Position numbers and translations under genes: made by a program. The notes beneath the pieces are model-generated. The model had not been told where the DNA came from. It saw only the letters and a program-made list of their open reading frames with translations, and searched no databases. A stretch of DNA of 64,000 nt, taken from CAJCBL01 sp035298965 (lineage in GTDB: Bacteria; Verrucomicrobiota; Verrucomicrobiia; Opitutales; Opitutaceae). Within the stretch, counting starts at the first letter, position 1. Every line of letters starts with the position of its first letter. Shown here in pieces: positions 50,633 to 59,817 of the stretch. The stretch covers positions 27,793 through 91,792 of the forward strand of contig DATGXO010000001.1 in the NCBI GenBank assembly GCA_035298965.1, written 5' to 3'.

Positions 50633-52419
50633 TACAGATCCTCGCCCTCGTTCTGGAGCAGGCCGCGGGTCTGGCGTTTCACGAGCGATGCGTAGTAGCC
50701 GTCCAGTTTCATCAGCTCGCGATGGCGGCCCTGCTCGGCGATACGACCGTCCTGCAGGACCACGATCAGGTCGGCGTTCACGACCGTCGAGAGACGGTGC
50801 GCGATCACGAACGTCGTGCGCCCACGCATGAGCCGTTCGAGCGCGTCCTGCACAAGTGCTTCGGACTCGGCATCGAGCGATGAGGTCGCCTCGTCGAGCA
50901 CGATGATTCGCGGGTCCTTCACGAGCGCGCGCGCGATCGTCACGCGTTGGCGCTCGCCCACCGAGAGCCGCGTGCCGCGCTCGGCCACCATCGTTTCGTA
51001 ACGTTCGGGCATGCGTTGGATGAAGTCGTGCGCGTTCGCCGCGATCGCGGCGGCCTCGACCTCCGCCGGCGTCGCGTCCGGCCGGCCATAAGCGATGTTG
51101 TTGCGGACCGTGTCGTTGAAGAGCAATGGATCCTGCAGCACCACGCCGATCTGCCGCCGCAGCGAACTCTGCTTGAGTGCGCGCAGATCGCGGCCGTCGA
51201 GCCGCACGGCGCCCGCGAGCGGGTCGTAGAAACGCATGAGCAGCGCCATCAGCGTGGTCTTGCCCGAACCGCTCGGGCCCACGATCGCCACCGTCTGCCC
51301 CGGCGCGACATCAAGTGACACGCCCGCGAGCAACGGCCGCCCTTCCTGCTCGTAGCGGAACTCTACGCGCTCGAACTCCACGCGGCCGACGACAGTGGTG
51401 AGTTCGACCGCGTCCGGCGCGTCGCCGAGGTGTTCCTGCAGATCGAGAATGCCGAAGATCTCCTCGAGCGAAACGGACGCCTTGTGCAGCGTCTGATAGA
51501 TGCCGCTCAACCCCTGCACAGGGCCGAACAATCCGCCCACGTAGCCGAGCAACGCCACGAGCGTGCCCACTGTCGACTGGCCGCGCAGGACCAGCAACCC
51601 GCCCACGCAGACCACCGTGATGCGCGCCAGCATGATCACACCGTTGCTCGCGGCGCCGAGCCCGCTGTCGATCCCGACGCCGCGGATCACGACGTTGTTG
51701 GCCGAGCGCACCTCGCGCAGGAAGCGCTCCTTCTCCATGTCCTCCATCGCGAAACTGCGCACGGTGAGGATGCCGGAGAGGACCTCGTTGAACCGCGAGT
51801 AGATCCGCGCCCAACGGTCGAGCAGCACGCGCTCGCGCTCCGCCTGCTCGGGCGCGCCCCACGCCGCGATCAACGCCGGCAGCGGCGCGAACCCGAGCAC
51901 GACGAGCGCGAGCCGCCAGTCGAGTCGCCACATAGCCACCACCGAAAGCACGAGGTAGACGATGGCGGGAAACACATTGAAGAGCAGTTGCGTCACCGCG
52001 CCGATGAAGCCCTGGATGCTGCGGTCGAGCCGCGTGAGCACCGCGCCCACGCCCTCGCTGCGCTGCACCTGCAGCGGCATCCGGTGCAGCCGGCCGACGG
52101 TCGCTTCGAGCAGGGAGAAATGCAGCCCCAGCCGCGTGCGCCAGGTGAGCCAGTTGCACAACGCGCTGAGCAGTTCCCGCACGATGCCGAGGCCGAGCAA
52201 CAGGAGCGCGCCATGGAAGACGACACGTGCCGTGGCGGCGCCGCCGAGCGCATCGAAGATGTACTTCAACACCAGCGGCTCCGCCGCGCTCGCCGCCGCG
52301 AGCAGCAACGTGAACACCGAGATCGCCACGACGACCGACTTGTGCGGCGCCGCGAAGGCCAGCGCGCGCCGCAGGCGTTCGCGGGAGACCGGCAACGCGG
52401 AGGATTTCGCGGCAGGCAT
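50632..52419 (-). CDS. MsbA-type ABC half-transporter (permease plus ATPase)
   Basis: A 595-residue exporter half. The N-terminal ~330 residues hold about six membrane helices (VVVAISVFTLLLAAASAAEP, LFNVFPAIVYLVLSVVAMW). The ATPase domain has Walker A TVAIVGPSGSGKTTLMALLM, Q-loop IGVVLQDPLLFND, signature GTRLSVGERQRVTIARALV (LSVGE), Walker B RIIVLDEATSSLD and the H-loop VIAHRLSTVV. It forms a homodimer, or pairs with an unseen partner, to flip lipid-linked substrates. It is the last gene of the minus-strand glycan operon and so a candidate exporter of its product. Confidence 0.93.
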   Translation of the reverse strand: MPAAKSSALPVSRERLRRALAFAAPHKSVVVAISVFTLLLAAASAAEPLVLKYIFDALGGAATARVVFHGALLLLGLGIVRELLSALCNWLTWRTRLGLHFSLLEATVGRLHRMPLQVQRSEGVGAVLTRLDRSIQGFIGAVTQLLFNVFPAIVYLVLSVVAMWRLDWRLALVVLGFAPLPALIAAWGAPEQAERERVLLDRWARIYSRFNEVLSGILTVRSFAMEDMEKERFLREVRSANNVVIRGVGIDSGLGAASNGVIMLARITVVCVGGLLVLRGQSTVGTLVALLGYVGGLFGPVQGLSGIYQTLHKASVSLEEIFGILDLQEHLGDAPDAVELTTVVGRVEFERVEFRYEQEGRPLLAGVSLDVAPGQTVAIVGPSGSGKTTLMALLMRFYDPLAGAVRLDGRDLRALKQSSLRRQIGVVLQDPLLFNDTVRNNIAYGRPDATPAEVEAAAIAANAHDFIQRMPERYETMVAERGTRLSVGERQRVTIARALVKDPRIIVLDEATSSLDAESEALVQDALERLMRGRTTFVIAHRLSTVVNADLIVVLQDGRIAEQGRHRELMKLDGYYASLVKRQTRGLLQNEGEDL

Positions 52420-52460
52420 CGCGTGGCCCCGGTTTGTTCGGCCGACTCCCCTGCCGCACG

Positions 52461-53309
52461 TCACTCCTCTGCAGCTGGTTCCCGCACCGTGGAGGACAGG
52501 CCCACGCGGCGCCGACCGGTTGCGGCGAGCAACTCGTGCATGGCGACGGAGCGCGCGACAGCGTCGCCTTCGCCCGACGGCTCGCACACGTAGATTTCGT
52601 GCGCGGGATGTGCGCGCACCTCCAGACCGCAGGTGCGCAGCATCGCCTCGATGCACGCGTGGTTCGGCGCCCACCAGTTGGTCACGTCGCCCGCGAGTTG
52701 TTTCTCGATGAACGCGAGCTTCGGCCAACCGGGCGCGAGCAGGCGCTCGCGTTCGTCGATGCCGAAGTCGTCGGGGACGACGACGCTCGCCTCGTCGGGC
52801 ATCGTGAACGTCTGGAACACCAGCTTGCGGCGTACGCGCTCGGCCACCAAATCGAGCCCCAGAAGCGGATACCTCAGGTGGTAGAAGACGCCGAGGAACA
52901 GCACCAGATCGTAGCTCTCGTGCCAGCGCGCGAGTTCGTAGAGGTGTGCCGCGCGGAGCTCGATGCGGTCGGCCACGCCGTACTGATCGACCGCCCAGCG
53001 GGCCTGCCGCAGGAAGTGCGGGTCGTGGTCGATCGCGGTCACCTGCGCTCCGCGTCGGGCGAGCTCGATCGCGTAGAAACCGGAGTTGCAGCCGATGTCG
53101 AGCGCAGTCCAGCCGGAGAGGTCCGCCGGGAGACTCGGCCCGATCGCCGCCCATTTGGAGCTGGGAAAATCGCCGAGCGGATGGTCGGGCGCGGTCTGTG
53201 TGCCGTCGGGCAGATGGAGGTTGTGAAACCACGGTGCGAACTGCGCCGCCTCGGCCGCGAGACCGGTGGCGGGCGTCTTCGGCCGGATCATGTAGGCGGC
53301 TTCGCTCAT
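52461..53309 (-). CDS. CmoB-like SAM-dependent methyltransferase
   Basis: A 282-residue methyltransferase resembling the CmoB/DUF1698 group. N-terminal FHNLHLPDGTQTAPDHPLGD and FPSSKWAAIGPSLP precede the SAM motif ALDIGCNSGFYAIELARRGA, then AIDHDPHFLRQARWAVDQYG and LFLGVFYHLRYPLLGLD. Family members outside tRNA modification occur in sugar and lipid clusters. Lying 6 bp from a CgeB-like gene inside the glycan operon, it probably methylates a sugar or aglycone. It is not the housekeeping tRNA enzyme by context, though that cannot be excluded. Confidence 0.85.
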   Translation of the reverse strand: MSEAAYMIRPKTPATGLAAEAAQFAPWFHNLHLPDGTQTAPDHPLGDFPSSKWAAIGPSLPADLSGWTALDIGCNSGFYAIELARRGAQVTAIDHDPHFLRQARWAVDQYGVADRIELRAAHLYELARWHESYDLVLFLGVFYHLRYPLLGLDLVAERVRRKLVFQTFTMPDEASVVVPDDFGIDERERLLAPGWPKLAFIEKQLAGDVTNWWAPNHACIEAMLRTCGLEVRAHPAHEIYVCEPSGEGDAVARSVAMHELLAATGRRRVGLSSTVREPAAEE

Positions 53310-53315
53310 GGCGCG

Positions 53316-54413
53316 TCAGGCGGAGAGTATCCGCGCGTCGTCGATCTCGCCGGCCTGCATCGCTTCGCGCAGGTGCGTCTCAAGCTCGAGCGCGCGATGG
53401 GCCGCGGTGTGGGCGGCGAGGACGCGCCGCCGGGCCGCGAGGCCGATGCGGTGGCCTTCGCCGCGGCCGAGATTGCGCAGGAGATCGAGCGCTTCCGCGG
53501 TGGAGCCCGCGACCAGGATCTCCGTGCCGGGCTCGAAAAATTCCTCCAGGCCGGTCCACGAATCGCTGATGATCGGCACGCCGCACGCGGCCGCCTCGAA
53601 GAGCCGCACACTCGGCGAGTAGCCAGCGGCAATCATGTCGGCCCGGGTGATGTTCAGAGTGAAACGTTGCCGGTTGTAGAACGCGCGATGATGCGCTGGA
53701 GCGACGTGGTCGATGCGCTCGACGTTCGCCGGCCAACGCACGCCGCGCGGGTACTGCGGCCCGGCGACGACAAAACAGCCGCCACGCCACCGCCTTGCCG
53801 GCCGCAGCATCAACTCCTCGAGTCGCGGCTGCCGGTCCGGGCTGTAGGTGCCGAGATAGCCGCAATCCCAGACCGGATCCTCGGGTTCCGGATAGTAGGC
53901 GCGCGGATCGACGGAGCAGTAAAGCGGCCGCGCCATGGGTGAGCCGAATTCGCGTTCGAGGCGGCGCAGCAGCGGCCCGCCGGTGAACGACAGATAGACG
54001 TGATAACGCGGGATCAGCTCGAGCGAGAGGTACTCGCACGCGCCGCGAGCGAGCTGCGCGAGCGTGACCGGTGTGTCGATGTCGTAGAAGCCGACGACGC
54101 CGCGCGCCGTCGCGAGCACCCACTCGCCCACCTCGATCCCCTGCGGCACGTACGAGCCGACGATCACCGCATCGGCCTCGCGGATCGCGTCGGCGTGCTG
54201 CCGTTGGAGCTGCGCGAGGCTGCGGTAGAGCGCCACCTCGGCGCCAGGCGCACGCGGCAGATCGCGGTTGGCGGCGTACCACCGCACGTCGCGTTCGAGG
54301 AACAGCACCTCGTGCCCGCGTGCGGCGAGTTCGCGCACGAGGCCACGGTAGGTCGTCGCGTGCCCGTTTCCCCACGACGAGGTGATCGAGAGACCGAGGA
54401 TGACGATGTTCAT
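53316..54413 (-). CDS. CgeB-like glycosyltransferase (paralogue 2)
   Basis: A 365-residue protein, closest in the window to the gene at 46457: NIVILGLSITSSWGNGHATT at the N-terminus, FLERDVRWYAANRDLP, YDIDTPVTLAQLARGACEYL, LSFTGGPLLRRLEREFGSP, and the C-terminal donor motif VRLFEAAACGVPIISDSWTG followed by LEEFFEPGTEILVAG. It is co-translated with the upstream CgeB-like gene through an ATGA overlap at 54410-54413. It probably adds one sugar of the cluster's glycan. Confidence 0.88.
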   Translation of the reverse strand: MNIVILGLSITSSWGNGHATTYRGLVRELAARGHEVLFLERDVRWYAANRDLPRAPGAEVALYRSLAQLQRQHADAIREADAVIVGSYVPQGIEVGEWVLATARGVVGFYDIDTPVTLAQLARGACEYLSLELIPRYHVYLSFTGGPLLRRLEREFGSPMARPLYCSVDPRAYYPEPEDPVWDCGYLGTYSPDRQPRLEELMLRPARRWRGGCFVVAGPQYPRGVRWPANVERIDHVAPAHHRAFYNRQRFTLNITRADMIAAGYSPSVRLFEAAACGVPIISDSWTGLEEFFEPGTEILVAGSTAEALDLLRNLGRGEGHRIGLAARRRVLAAHTAAHRALELETHLREAMQAGEIDDARILSA

Positions 54414-55525
54414 GGCCGTGCGGTCTCGGGTTTGAGCCGTAGCGTCTCGTGGCCCTCGAGGATCGCTTCGAGCTCGAGCACGCGGCGCGCATAGGTGTGC
54501 TCACGTTGCACCCGGCGGAGCGCGGCCGCGCCGATCTGGGCGGCGCGACGCGGGGTGAGGCTCGCGAGGTGCTCGGCCACTTCGGCACCGTTGCGCGCGA
54601 CGAGGATCTCTTCTCCCGGCTCAAGGAAGAGCTCGATGCCGGCCCAGGCGTCGCTGATCACGCAGGCTCCCGCGCCGGCCGCCTCGAAGACCCGCGTCGG
54701 CGGCGAAAAACCGTAGGCGGCCATGCTGCTGCGGTTGATGTTCAACACCGCCGACGGGCTGGAGTTGAAGGCGTTGTGGTCGCGCGTGAACACGTGCCCC
54801 ACGTATTCGACGTTCGGCGGCATCGGCTTGTCGTCCCAGCCGCTGCCGCCGAGCAGAAACGTGCGGTGCGGCAGGGCCGCGGCGACAGCGAAGAAGAACT
54901 CGTCCACGCGGCTCTCCCGATCCGGGAGGCGGTTGCCGAGGAAGGCCAGATTGGCGGCGAAACGCGGCTCGAGCGGCACGGGAAAGTGCGTGCCCGGGTC
55001 GAGCGCGTTGTAGATGGGGCGGCACACGCGAGCGCCGAGTTCCTTGTACGCCTCCACTACCGGTGGGCCGCCACCGTAGGTTAGCACAAGATCGTAGCGC
55101 GGTATGAGCGCGCGAAACGGATCGCCGCGATCTGCGTGCAAGCGGTCGAGCGTCGCCGGGGCGTCGACATCCCAGAAAGCCACGAGCGTCGCGGGCGAGC
55201 CGAGCTCGAGCACGGCGGCATCGAGCAACCCGTCGTGCACGCCCACACCGGATGCCTTGATCACCAGATCCGCTCCGCGGGCCTGCTCGATGGTCTGCAG
55301 CACAGCAGCTTCCGTGGTGGCGGGATACACCACGATCTTCGCCCAGTCCGGATCGGGGATATCGCGATGCTTCTGCCGGTCGTAGGCGTCGGGCTCGTAG
55401 AACGTGATGCGGTGCCCGCGTTCGGCGAGCGCGCGGACAATGCCGCGGTAGTAGGTGGCGGCGCCGTTCCAGTAGGCGGAGACGAGGCTCGATCCGAAGA
55501 AGGCTATGTCGAGGGCGGTGTTCAT
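54410..55525 (-). CDS. CgeB-like glycosyltransferase (paralogue 3)
   Basis: A 371-residue member of the same family: DIAFFGSSLVSAYWNGAATY and YRGIVRALAERGHRITFYEP at the N-terminus, WDVDAPATLDRLHAD in the middle, LNINRSSMAAYGFSPPTRVF then EAAGAGACVISDAWAGIELF at the donor site. The NGHAT of paralogues 1 and 2 reads NGAAT here, suggesting a different acceptor. ATGA overlaps link it to both neighbours. Confidence 0.87.
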   Translation of the reverse strand: MNTALDIAFFGSSLVSAYWNGAATYYRGIVRALAERGHRITFYEPDAYDRQKHRDIPDPDWAKIVVYPATTEAAVLQTIEQARGADLVIKASGVGVHDGLLDAAVLELGSPATLVAFWDVDAPATLDRLHADRGDPFRALIPRYDLVLTYGGGPPVVEAYKELGARVCRPIYNALDPGTHFPVPLEPRFAANLAFLGNRLPDRESRVDEFFFAVAAALPHRTFLLGGSGWDDKPMPPNVEYVGHVFTRDHNAFNSSPSAVLNINRSSMAAYGFSPPTRVFEAAGAGACVISDAWAGIELFLEPGEEILVARNGAEVAEHLASLTPRRAAQIGAAALRRVQREHTYARRVLELEAILEGHETLRLKPETARP

Positions 55526-56676
55526 CGGAGGGTCGCGGTTGAGGTTTCGGAATGCTCCTGCGGAGCGCGGGCGGCCTCAGCGTGCAGGTCGGGCCGGAGC
55601 TCGGTCACGATCGCCATGAGTTCGTCGACGCGATGCGCGCAGGTGTGGCGGCGGCGGATCGTCGCGAGGCCGTGCTCGGCGAGGGCGCTGCGCAGGCCGG
55701 GGTTCGCGAGGAGCATCCGCAGCAGCTCGCGCGTTTCCGCACCGTCGCGAGCGACGAGGAAATCGCGGCCCGGTGTGAAGAGATTCTCGCTGTCGCTCCA
55801 CGGCGCGGAGATCAGCGGGATGCCGCACGCAAGCGCTTCGAACACCCGGATCGTGGGGATGCCGGGCAATGTCGACGCGTACACGCGGCGAGGCACGTGC
55901 AGTGTCACCTTGAAGCGTGCGTAGACTTCGGGGGCGTCCTGGTTTGGCAGCCACCCGCCGTATTCGATGCCGGCGCGGGCCAGCGCGTGGATCGCCTCGG
56001 CGGGATAACGCACACCATAGGCGCGCGCCTGGAGGCGCAGCTCGCGCACGGGTTCGATCAGAAACTCTTCGAGCTCGGCGTTGCGCTCGCCGTCGCCCCA
56101 GTTGCCGATCCAGACCAGGTCGCCGTCGAGCGCGTTCCTCGGCCGTGGGTGGAATATCCGGGTATCCGCCGCTTCGTGCCACGTCCAGGCGCGGCCGGTC
56201 ATGCCGGCGGCGAGGTAGCGGTCGCGGAGCACGCGACCGTAGGCGAGCACGCCGTCGTAGCCGTCGAGCTCGTCCCTACCCCACGCGCCGGGCGCGGTGA
56301 CGAAGCGATGATGCGTGTCGTGGAACAGCGCGATGAAACGGCGGTTGTGCCGTGCGGCGCCGATGCGGCGGATGAGCTCGGGGGCGTTCCACTCGTGCAC
56401 GAGCACGAGGTCGGCGTCGCGCAGCAACTCCTCGGCATCGAAGTCGGCGAGATTGTAGCACGTGCTCTCGAGCGACGGGTACGCCTCACGGAAACGACGG
56501 AGCGCACCCTCGCCGTGCTCCGCGCGAAGGTTGCGCACGCTCCACGCGTCCTCCGGCTCGTAGATGCACACCTGATGGCCGCGGAGCTGCAACTCCGTGG
56601 CGATGCCGCGGAGGAAATGCGCGTTGCCGTGGTTCCAGTCGGAGACGAGCGAATGGTAGAAGAGCGCGATCTTCAT
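55522..56676 (-). CDS. CgeB-like glycosyltransferase (paralogue 4)
   Basis: A 384-residue protein: KIALFYHSLVSDWNHGNAHF and LRGIATELQLRGHQVCIYEP at the N-terminus, RFIALFHDTHHRFVTAPGAW in the middle, and IPTIRVFEALACGIPLISAP then WSDSENLFTPGRDFLVARDG at the donor site. It is the most divergent of the four copies (NHGNAHF instead of SSWGNGHAT). It overlaps the GT4 gene upstream and paralogue 3 downstream by 4 bp each. Confidence 0.86.
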   Translation of the reverse strand: MKIALFYHSLVSDWNHGNAHFLRGIATELQLRGHQVCIYEPEDAWSVRNLRAEHGEGALRRFREAYPSLESTCYNLADFDAEELLRDADLVLVHEWNAPELIRRIGAARHNRRFIALFHDTHHRFVTAPGAWGRDELDGYDGVLAYGRVLRDRYLAAGMTGRAWTWHEAADTRIFHPRPRNALDGDLVWIGNWGDGERNAELEEFLIEPVRELRLQARAYGVRYPAEAIHALARAGIEYGGWLPNQDAPEVYARFKVTLHVPRRVYASTLPGIPTIRVFEALACGIPLISAPWSDSENLFTPGRDFLVARDGAETRELLRMLLANPGLRSALAEHGLATIRRRHTCAHRVDELMAIVTELRPDLHAEAARAPQEHSETSTATLR

Positions 56677-57800
56677 CGTGAAATGGCGAGCGATGCCGGC
56701 GCCGCGGTGGCGGTTGCGGGTCGCAGCGCGGCGTAAATCGCCAGGTAGGATTCGGCCATGCGTTGAGCGGTGAACTCGGCAGCGCGTTTGCGAGCGGCGT
56801 CGCCGAGTTGCCGTTGCGAGAGCGATCCCGCCGCCAACCGGCAGAGCTCGGCGCGGAACGCCTCCGGATCATCGGGCGAGACAAAGACGGCCGCGTCCTG
56901 CCAGTTTTCCCGCAGACTTGGAATGTCGCCGAGGACGAGCGCGCAACCGGCCTGCGCCGCCTCGAGCACCGCGAGGCCGAAGGGCTCATAGCGCGCCGGC
57001 AACACGAAGATCGACGCGCGGTCGTAGAGCTCGCCCACCGCCTCCGGCGCTAGCCGACCGAGCAGTTCGAAGCCATCGAACACCGCGGCCTCTCCATCGG
57101 GCGAACGTGCGTCGCCGGCGAGCCGCACCGGCCAGGGCAGCGGTTGCGCGGTGCGCGTCAACAGACGGTAGTTCTTCGCCTCGTCCCACAGCCGGCCCAC
57201 GCCGAGGATGAACGGTTCTTTCTCCCTCGTGCCGTCGGCCCGTGCCTCGAGGCCGTTCGACACGACCTCAATGTGGGGCAGCGGGCCGTGGAGTTCCTGA
57301 ACGGCGGCGGCCATCCAGCGGGTAGGAGCGACGACGCGCTGCACGCCGGCCAGGCCCGCGCGCACCTCCTCGGCATAGCGTCTCCATTCGGGCGGGGCAT
57401 CCTCCCCGCGGACTTCGCGCCACCACGAAAGCACGCACGAGTGCGCCACGGCGATCGTGGGCGCGCGCCACGGAAGCGCCCCGTGCGCGTAGCTGTTGAG
57501 GTGCACCACATCGGGCGCGTGCCGGCGCTCGAGCCCGAGCAGCCAGTCGCCGGCGCGGCGCACGTCGTCCCACGGCGCCTCCATCCATTCGAGACGGAAT
57601 TGGTTTTCGCACAGCGTTACGTTCGGCGGAAGACTGCGGCGTTGGTCGTCGGCCATCGCCGGCCCCATCAACGCGAGCACGACCTCGATGTCACGGCGCT
57701 CGAATTCGCGACAGAGCGTCGTCGCATAGGTCCAGACCCCGCCGACGGAATCGGCGGTGAGGAGCACGCGGCGCACGGAGTTGGCGAGATTGTCGCTCAT
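56673..57800 (-). CDS. GT4-family glycosyltransferase
   Basis: A 375-residue GT-B enzyme. N-terminal motif RRVLLTADSVGGVWTYATTL, HLNSYAHGALPWRAPTIAVA in the acceptor domain, and the retaining GT4 donor motif SIFVLPARYEPFGLAVLEAA (EPFGLAxLEA, with catalytic Glu pair) in the C-terminal domain. KEPFILGVGRLWDEAKNYRL is the typical hinge. It is translationally coupled by ATGA to the Gfo/Idh gene upstream and the CgeB-like gene downstream. Probably an initiating or branching transferase of the glycan. Confidence 0.92.
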   Translation of the reverse strand: MSDNLANSVRRVLLTADSVGGVWTYATTLCREFERRDIEVVLALMGPAMADDQRRSLPPNVTLCENQFRLEWMEAPWDDVRRAGDWLLGLERRHAPDVVHLNSYAHGALPWRAPTIAVAHSCVLSWWREVRGEDAPPEWRRYAEEVRAGLAGVQRVVAPTRWMAAAVQELHGPLPHIEVVSNGLEARADGTREKEPFILGVGRLWDEAKNYRLLTRTAQPLPWPVRLAGDARSPDGEAAVFDGFELLGRLAPEAVGELYDRASIFVLPARYEPFGLAVLEAAQAGCALVLGDIPSLRENWQDAAVFVSPDDPEAFRAELCRLAAGSLSQRQLGDAARKRAAEFTAQRMAESYLAIYAALRPATATAAPASLAISR

Positions 57801-58834
57801 GTCGTGTAGAGGCGGTCGATCGCTTCGGCGACTTCGACGACGTGCCGGATTTGCGGCTGATAATTGGGCTGTCGCGCCAGACGTTCGGCCCATTCGACGG
57901 CCATTCGGCCGCCCCAGTCGTCGGGCGGGCCGGCGAGGGTCTGGCGCGTGCGGTCGGGCTGGAGATGCTCGGCGACGAAATCGTAGAACGAGCCGTTCAC
58001 GTTGCGGAAAACCGCGCCGCCGCGCGTGCCGAAGAACGTCGCTTCGATGCGGGCGTTGCAGCCGGCTGGTGCTTTCCACGAACACACGAGCTGCACGGCC
58101 GTGCCGGTTTCGAGGACGAACTGGCCGGCGGCATAGTCCTCCACCCCGCCGGCGGCGGCACGCCACGGTTTGCCATGGGCCAGCAACTGGCCGCTCGCAT
58201 GCGAAACCCGCGGAAAACCGAGCACCCACAGCGCGAGATCCACAAGATGGATGCCGAGGTCGAGCAGGCAGCCGCCGCCGGAGAGCCGGGCGTCGTAGAA
58301 CCACGGTTTGTCCGGGCCGTAGGCGTTGTGGAAGACGAGTTCCACGGCGTAGATGTCGCCGAGGGCGCCATCGCGCACGAGCTGCCGGATCGCGCGCATC
58401 CCGGCGGTGGCGCGGTACGAGAGGTCGACGCCCAGCAGGCGATCGGCCGCGCACGCGGCATTGACCACACGGAGTGTCTCGGCGGCGTTTCGCCCGAGCG
58501 GTTTCTGACAAAACACCGCCATCCCGCGCTCTAGCGCCGCCACGGCCTGCGCGGCGTGCAATGCGCTCGGCGTCGCGAGCACCACGCCATCGAGATCCAT
58601 CGCGAGCAGGTCTTCGTAACTGGTGGTGCGCGCAGTCTCGAGGACGGCGCCCTCGATCGGGCCGGAGTCGGCGAGCGCCGGATCACACACGGCGGCGATA
58701 CGTCCGACGCCGGCCCGGGCAATCGCGCCGAGTCGGTGCCGGCCGATCCAGCCGATGCCGGCGAAACCAAGGCGCGGCAGGCGGCGCGCGGTCAGCGCGA
58801 CGGCGCCGAGGGATTGAAGCGCAGGGTTATTCAT
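57797..58834 (-). CDS. Gfo/Idh/MocA-family oxidoreductase
   Basis: A 345-residue NAD(P)-dependent sugar or inositol oxidoreductase: Rossmann motif LGFAGIGWIGRHRLGAIARA, signature AVFCQKPLGRNAAETLRVV (cQKPL for EKP), and GGGCLLDLGIHLVDLALWVL in the substrate domain. With inositol-3-phosphate synthase in the same cluster, an inositol dehydrogenase is possible, but sugar-nucleotide substrates are equally open. The ATG at 58834 overlaps the dehydrogenase gene stop by 8 bp. Confidence 0.88.
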   Translation of the reverse strand: MNNPALQSLGAVALTARRLPRLGFAGIGWIGRHRLGAIARAGVGRIAAVCDPALADSGPIEGAVLETARTTSYEDLLAMDLDGVVLATPSALHAAQAVAALERGMAVFCQKPLGRNAAETLRVVNAACAADRLLGVDLSYRATAGMRAIRQLVRDGALGDIYAVELVFHNAYGPDKPWFYDARLSGGGCLLDLGIHLVDLALWVLGFPRVSHASGQLLAHGKPWRAAAGGVEDYAAGQFVLETGTAVQLVCSWKAPAGCNARIEATFFGTRGGAVFRNVNGSFYDFVAEHLQPDRTRQTLAGPPDDWGGRMAVEWAERLARQPNYQPQIRHVVEVAEAIDRLYTT

Positions 58835-59792
58835 AAGTGGCGAGGGCTTTGAGGAAGCCATCAGGGCGCTCCCGCACGCCGGCGAAAGCGCTGGAGAGTT
58901 CGTCGAGCCTCACGCGATGCGTGTAGAGCGGCAGCGGGTTGAGGCGCGCGTTAGCAACCGCTTCGACAGCGGCGCGGATGCCGGCGATATAGCGCTGCGG
59001 GGCGCGCTCGTGCGCGTTGATCACGTCGAGCCCGCGCCAGTTCCAGACCTGCATGTCGACATGACGCAGGCCGTCCTGGTGGTAACCGGCGATGACGAGC
59101 CGCCCGCGTTCCGCGGTGAGATCGGTGGCGACATCGAGCGGCGCTTGGAGCCCCGTCGCCTCGATGACGCAGGGGCAACCGTGCCCGCCGGTGATCTCGC
59201 GCACGGATTCGGCTACCTCGCGACGGTCGCCGAGTTGCACCGTCTCGCTCGCGCCCATCCGGCGGCCGAGCGAGAGCGAGAACTCGCGGCGCGACACGGC
59301 GATCACGCGCGCACCGGCGCCGGTGGCGAGTTGCGTGAGCAGCGCGCCGAGGAAACCGAGACCCACGATCGCGACCCACTCGTCGGCGACGATGCGCGAG
59401 CGTTCGAAGGCGTTCATCGCGCATCCGAGCGCCTCCCCGGGAAACGGCTGGCCATTGAGCTCCGGCGGTAGCGGCACCACGGAATCGGCGCCGGCGGTGT
59501 CGGTTTCCGCGAACGCCTGCGACGACAGCAATGCCACGCGGTCGCCGGGCCGAAGCTGCGTCACTTCCGAGCCGACTTCAGCCAAGCGCCCCCAGCCCTC
59601 GTGGCCGGGAGCGCCCGCGGGCAGCGGATACGAGAACCAGGAGCGCCCTTCCCACACGGGCAGGCTGGACGCGCACACGCCGGAGCCCTCAAGGCGCACT
59701 CGCACCTCGCGCGGCCCGAGCGGCGGTGCGGACCGGCGTTCGAGGCGGAAAGTGCGCGGCGACGCGAGCACGGCGGCGAGGTGGGTTTTCAT
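58827..59792 (-). CDS. Zinc-type alcohol dehydrogenase lacking the structural-zinc lobe
   Basis: A 321-residue medium-chain dehydrogenase. Catalytic-zinc motifs GSGVCASSLPVWEG and GAPGHEGWGRLAEVG, then PGEALGCAMNAFERSRI, and the NAD motif WVAIVGLGFLGALLTQLATG. The usual four-cysteine structural-zinc loop between the two is missing, and the protein is ~30 residues shorter than typical. It lies in the glycan operon, 25 bp after the epimerase gene at 59818. A sugar or cyclitol oxidation is likely. Confidence 0.87.
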   Translation of the reverse strand: MKTHLAAVLASPRTFRLERRSAPPLGPREVRVRLEGSGVCASSLPVWEGRSWFSYPLPAGAPGHEGWGRLAEVGSEVTQLRPGDRVALLSSQAFAETDTAGADSVVPLPPELNGQPFPGEALGCAMNAFERSRIVADEWVAIVGLGFLGALLTQLATGAGARVIAVSRREFSLSLGRRMGASETVQLGDRREVAESVREITGGHGCPCVIEATGLQAPLDVATDLTAERGRLVIAGYHQDGLRHVDMQVWNWRGLDVINAHERAPQRYIAGIRAAVEAVANARLNPLPLYTHRVRLDELSSAFAGVRERPDGFLKALATYE

Positions 59793-59817
59793 GGCGAGGC
59801 CTCGTTTGGATGCCGGT

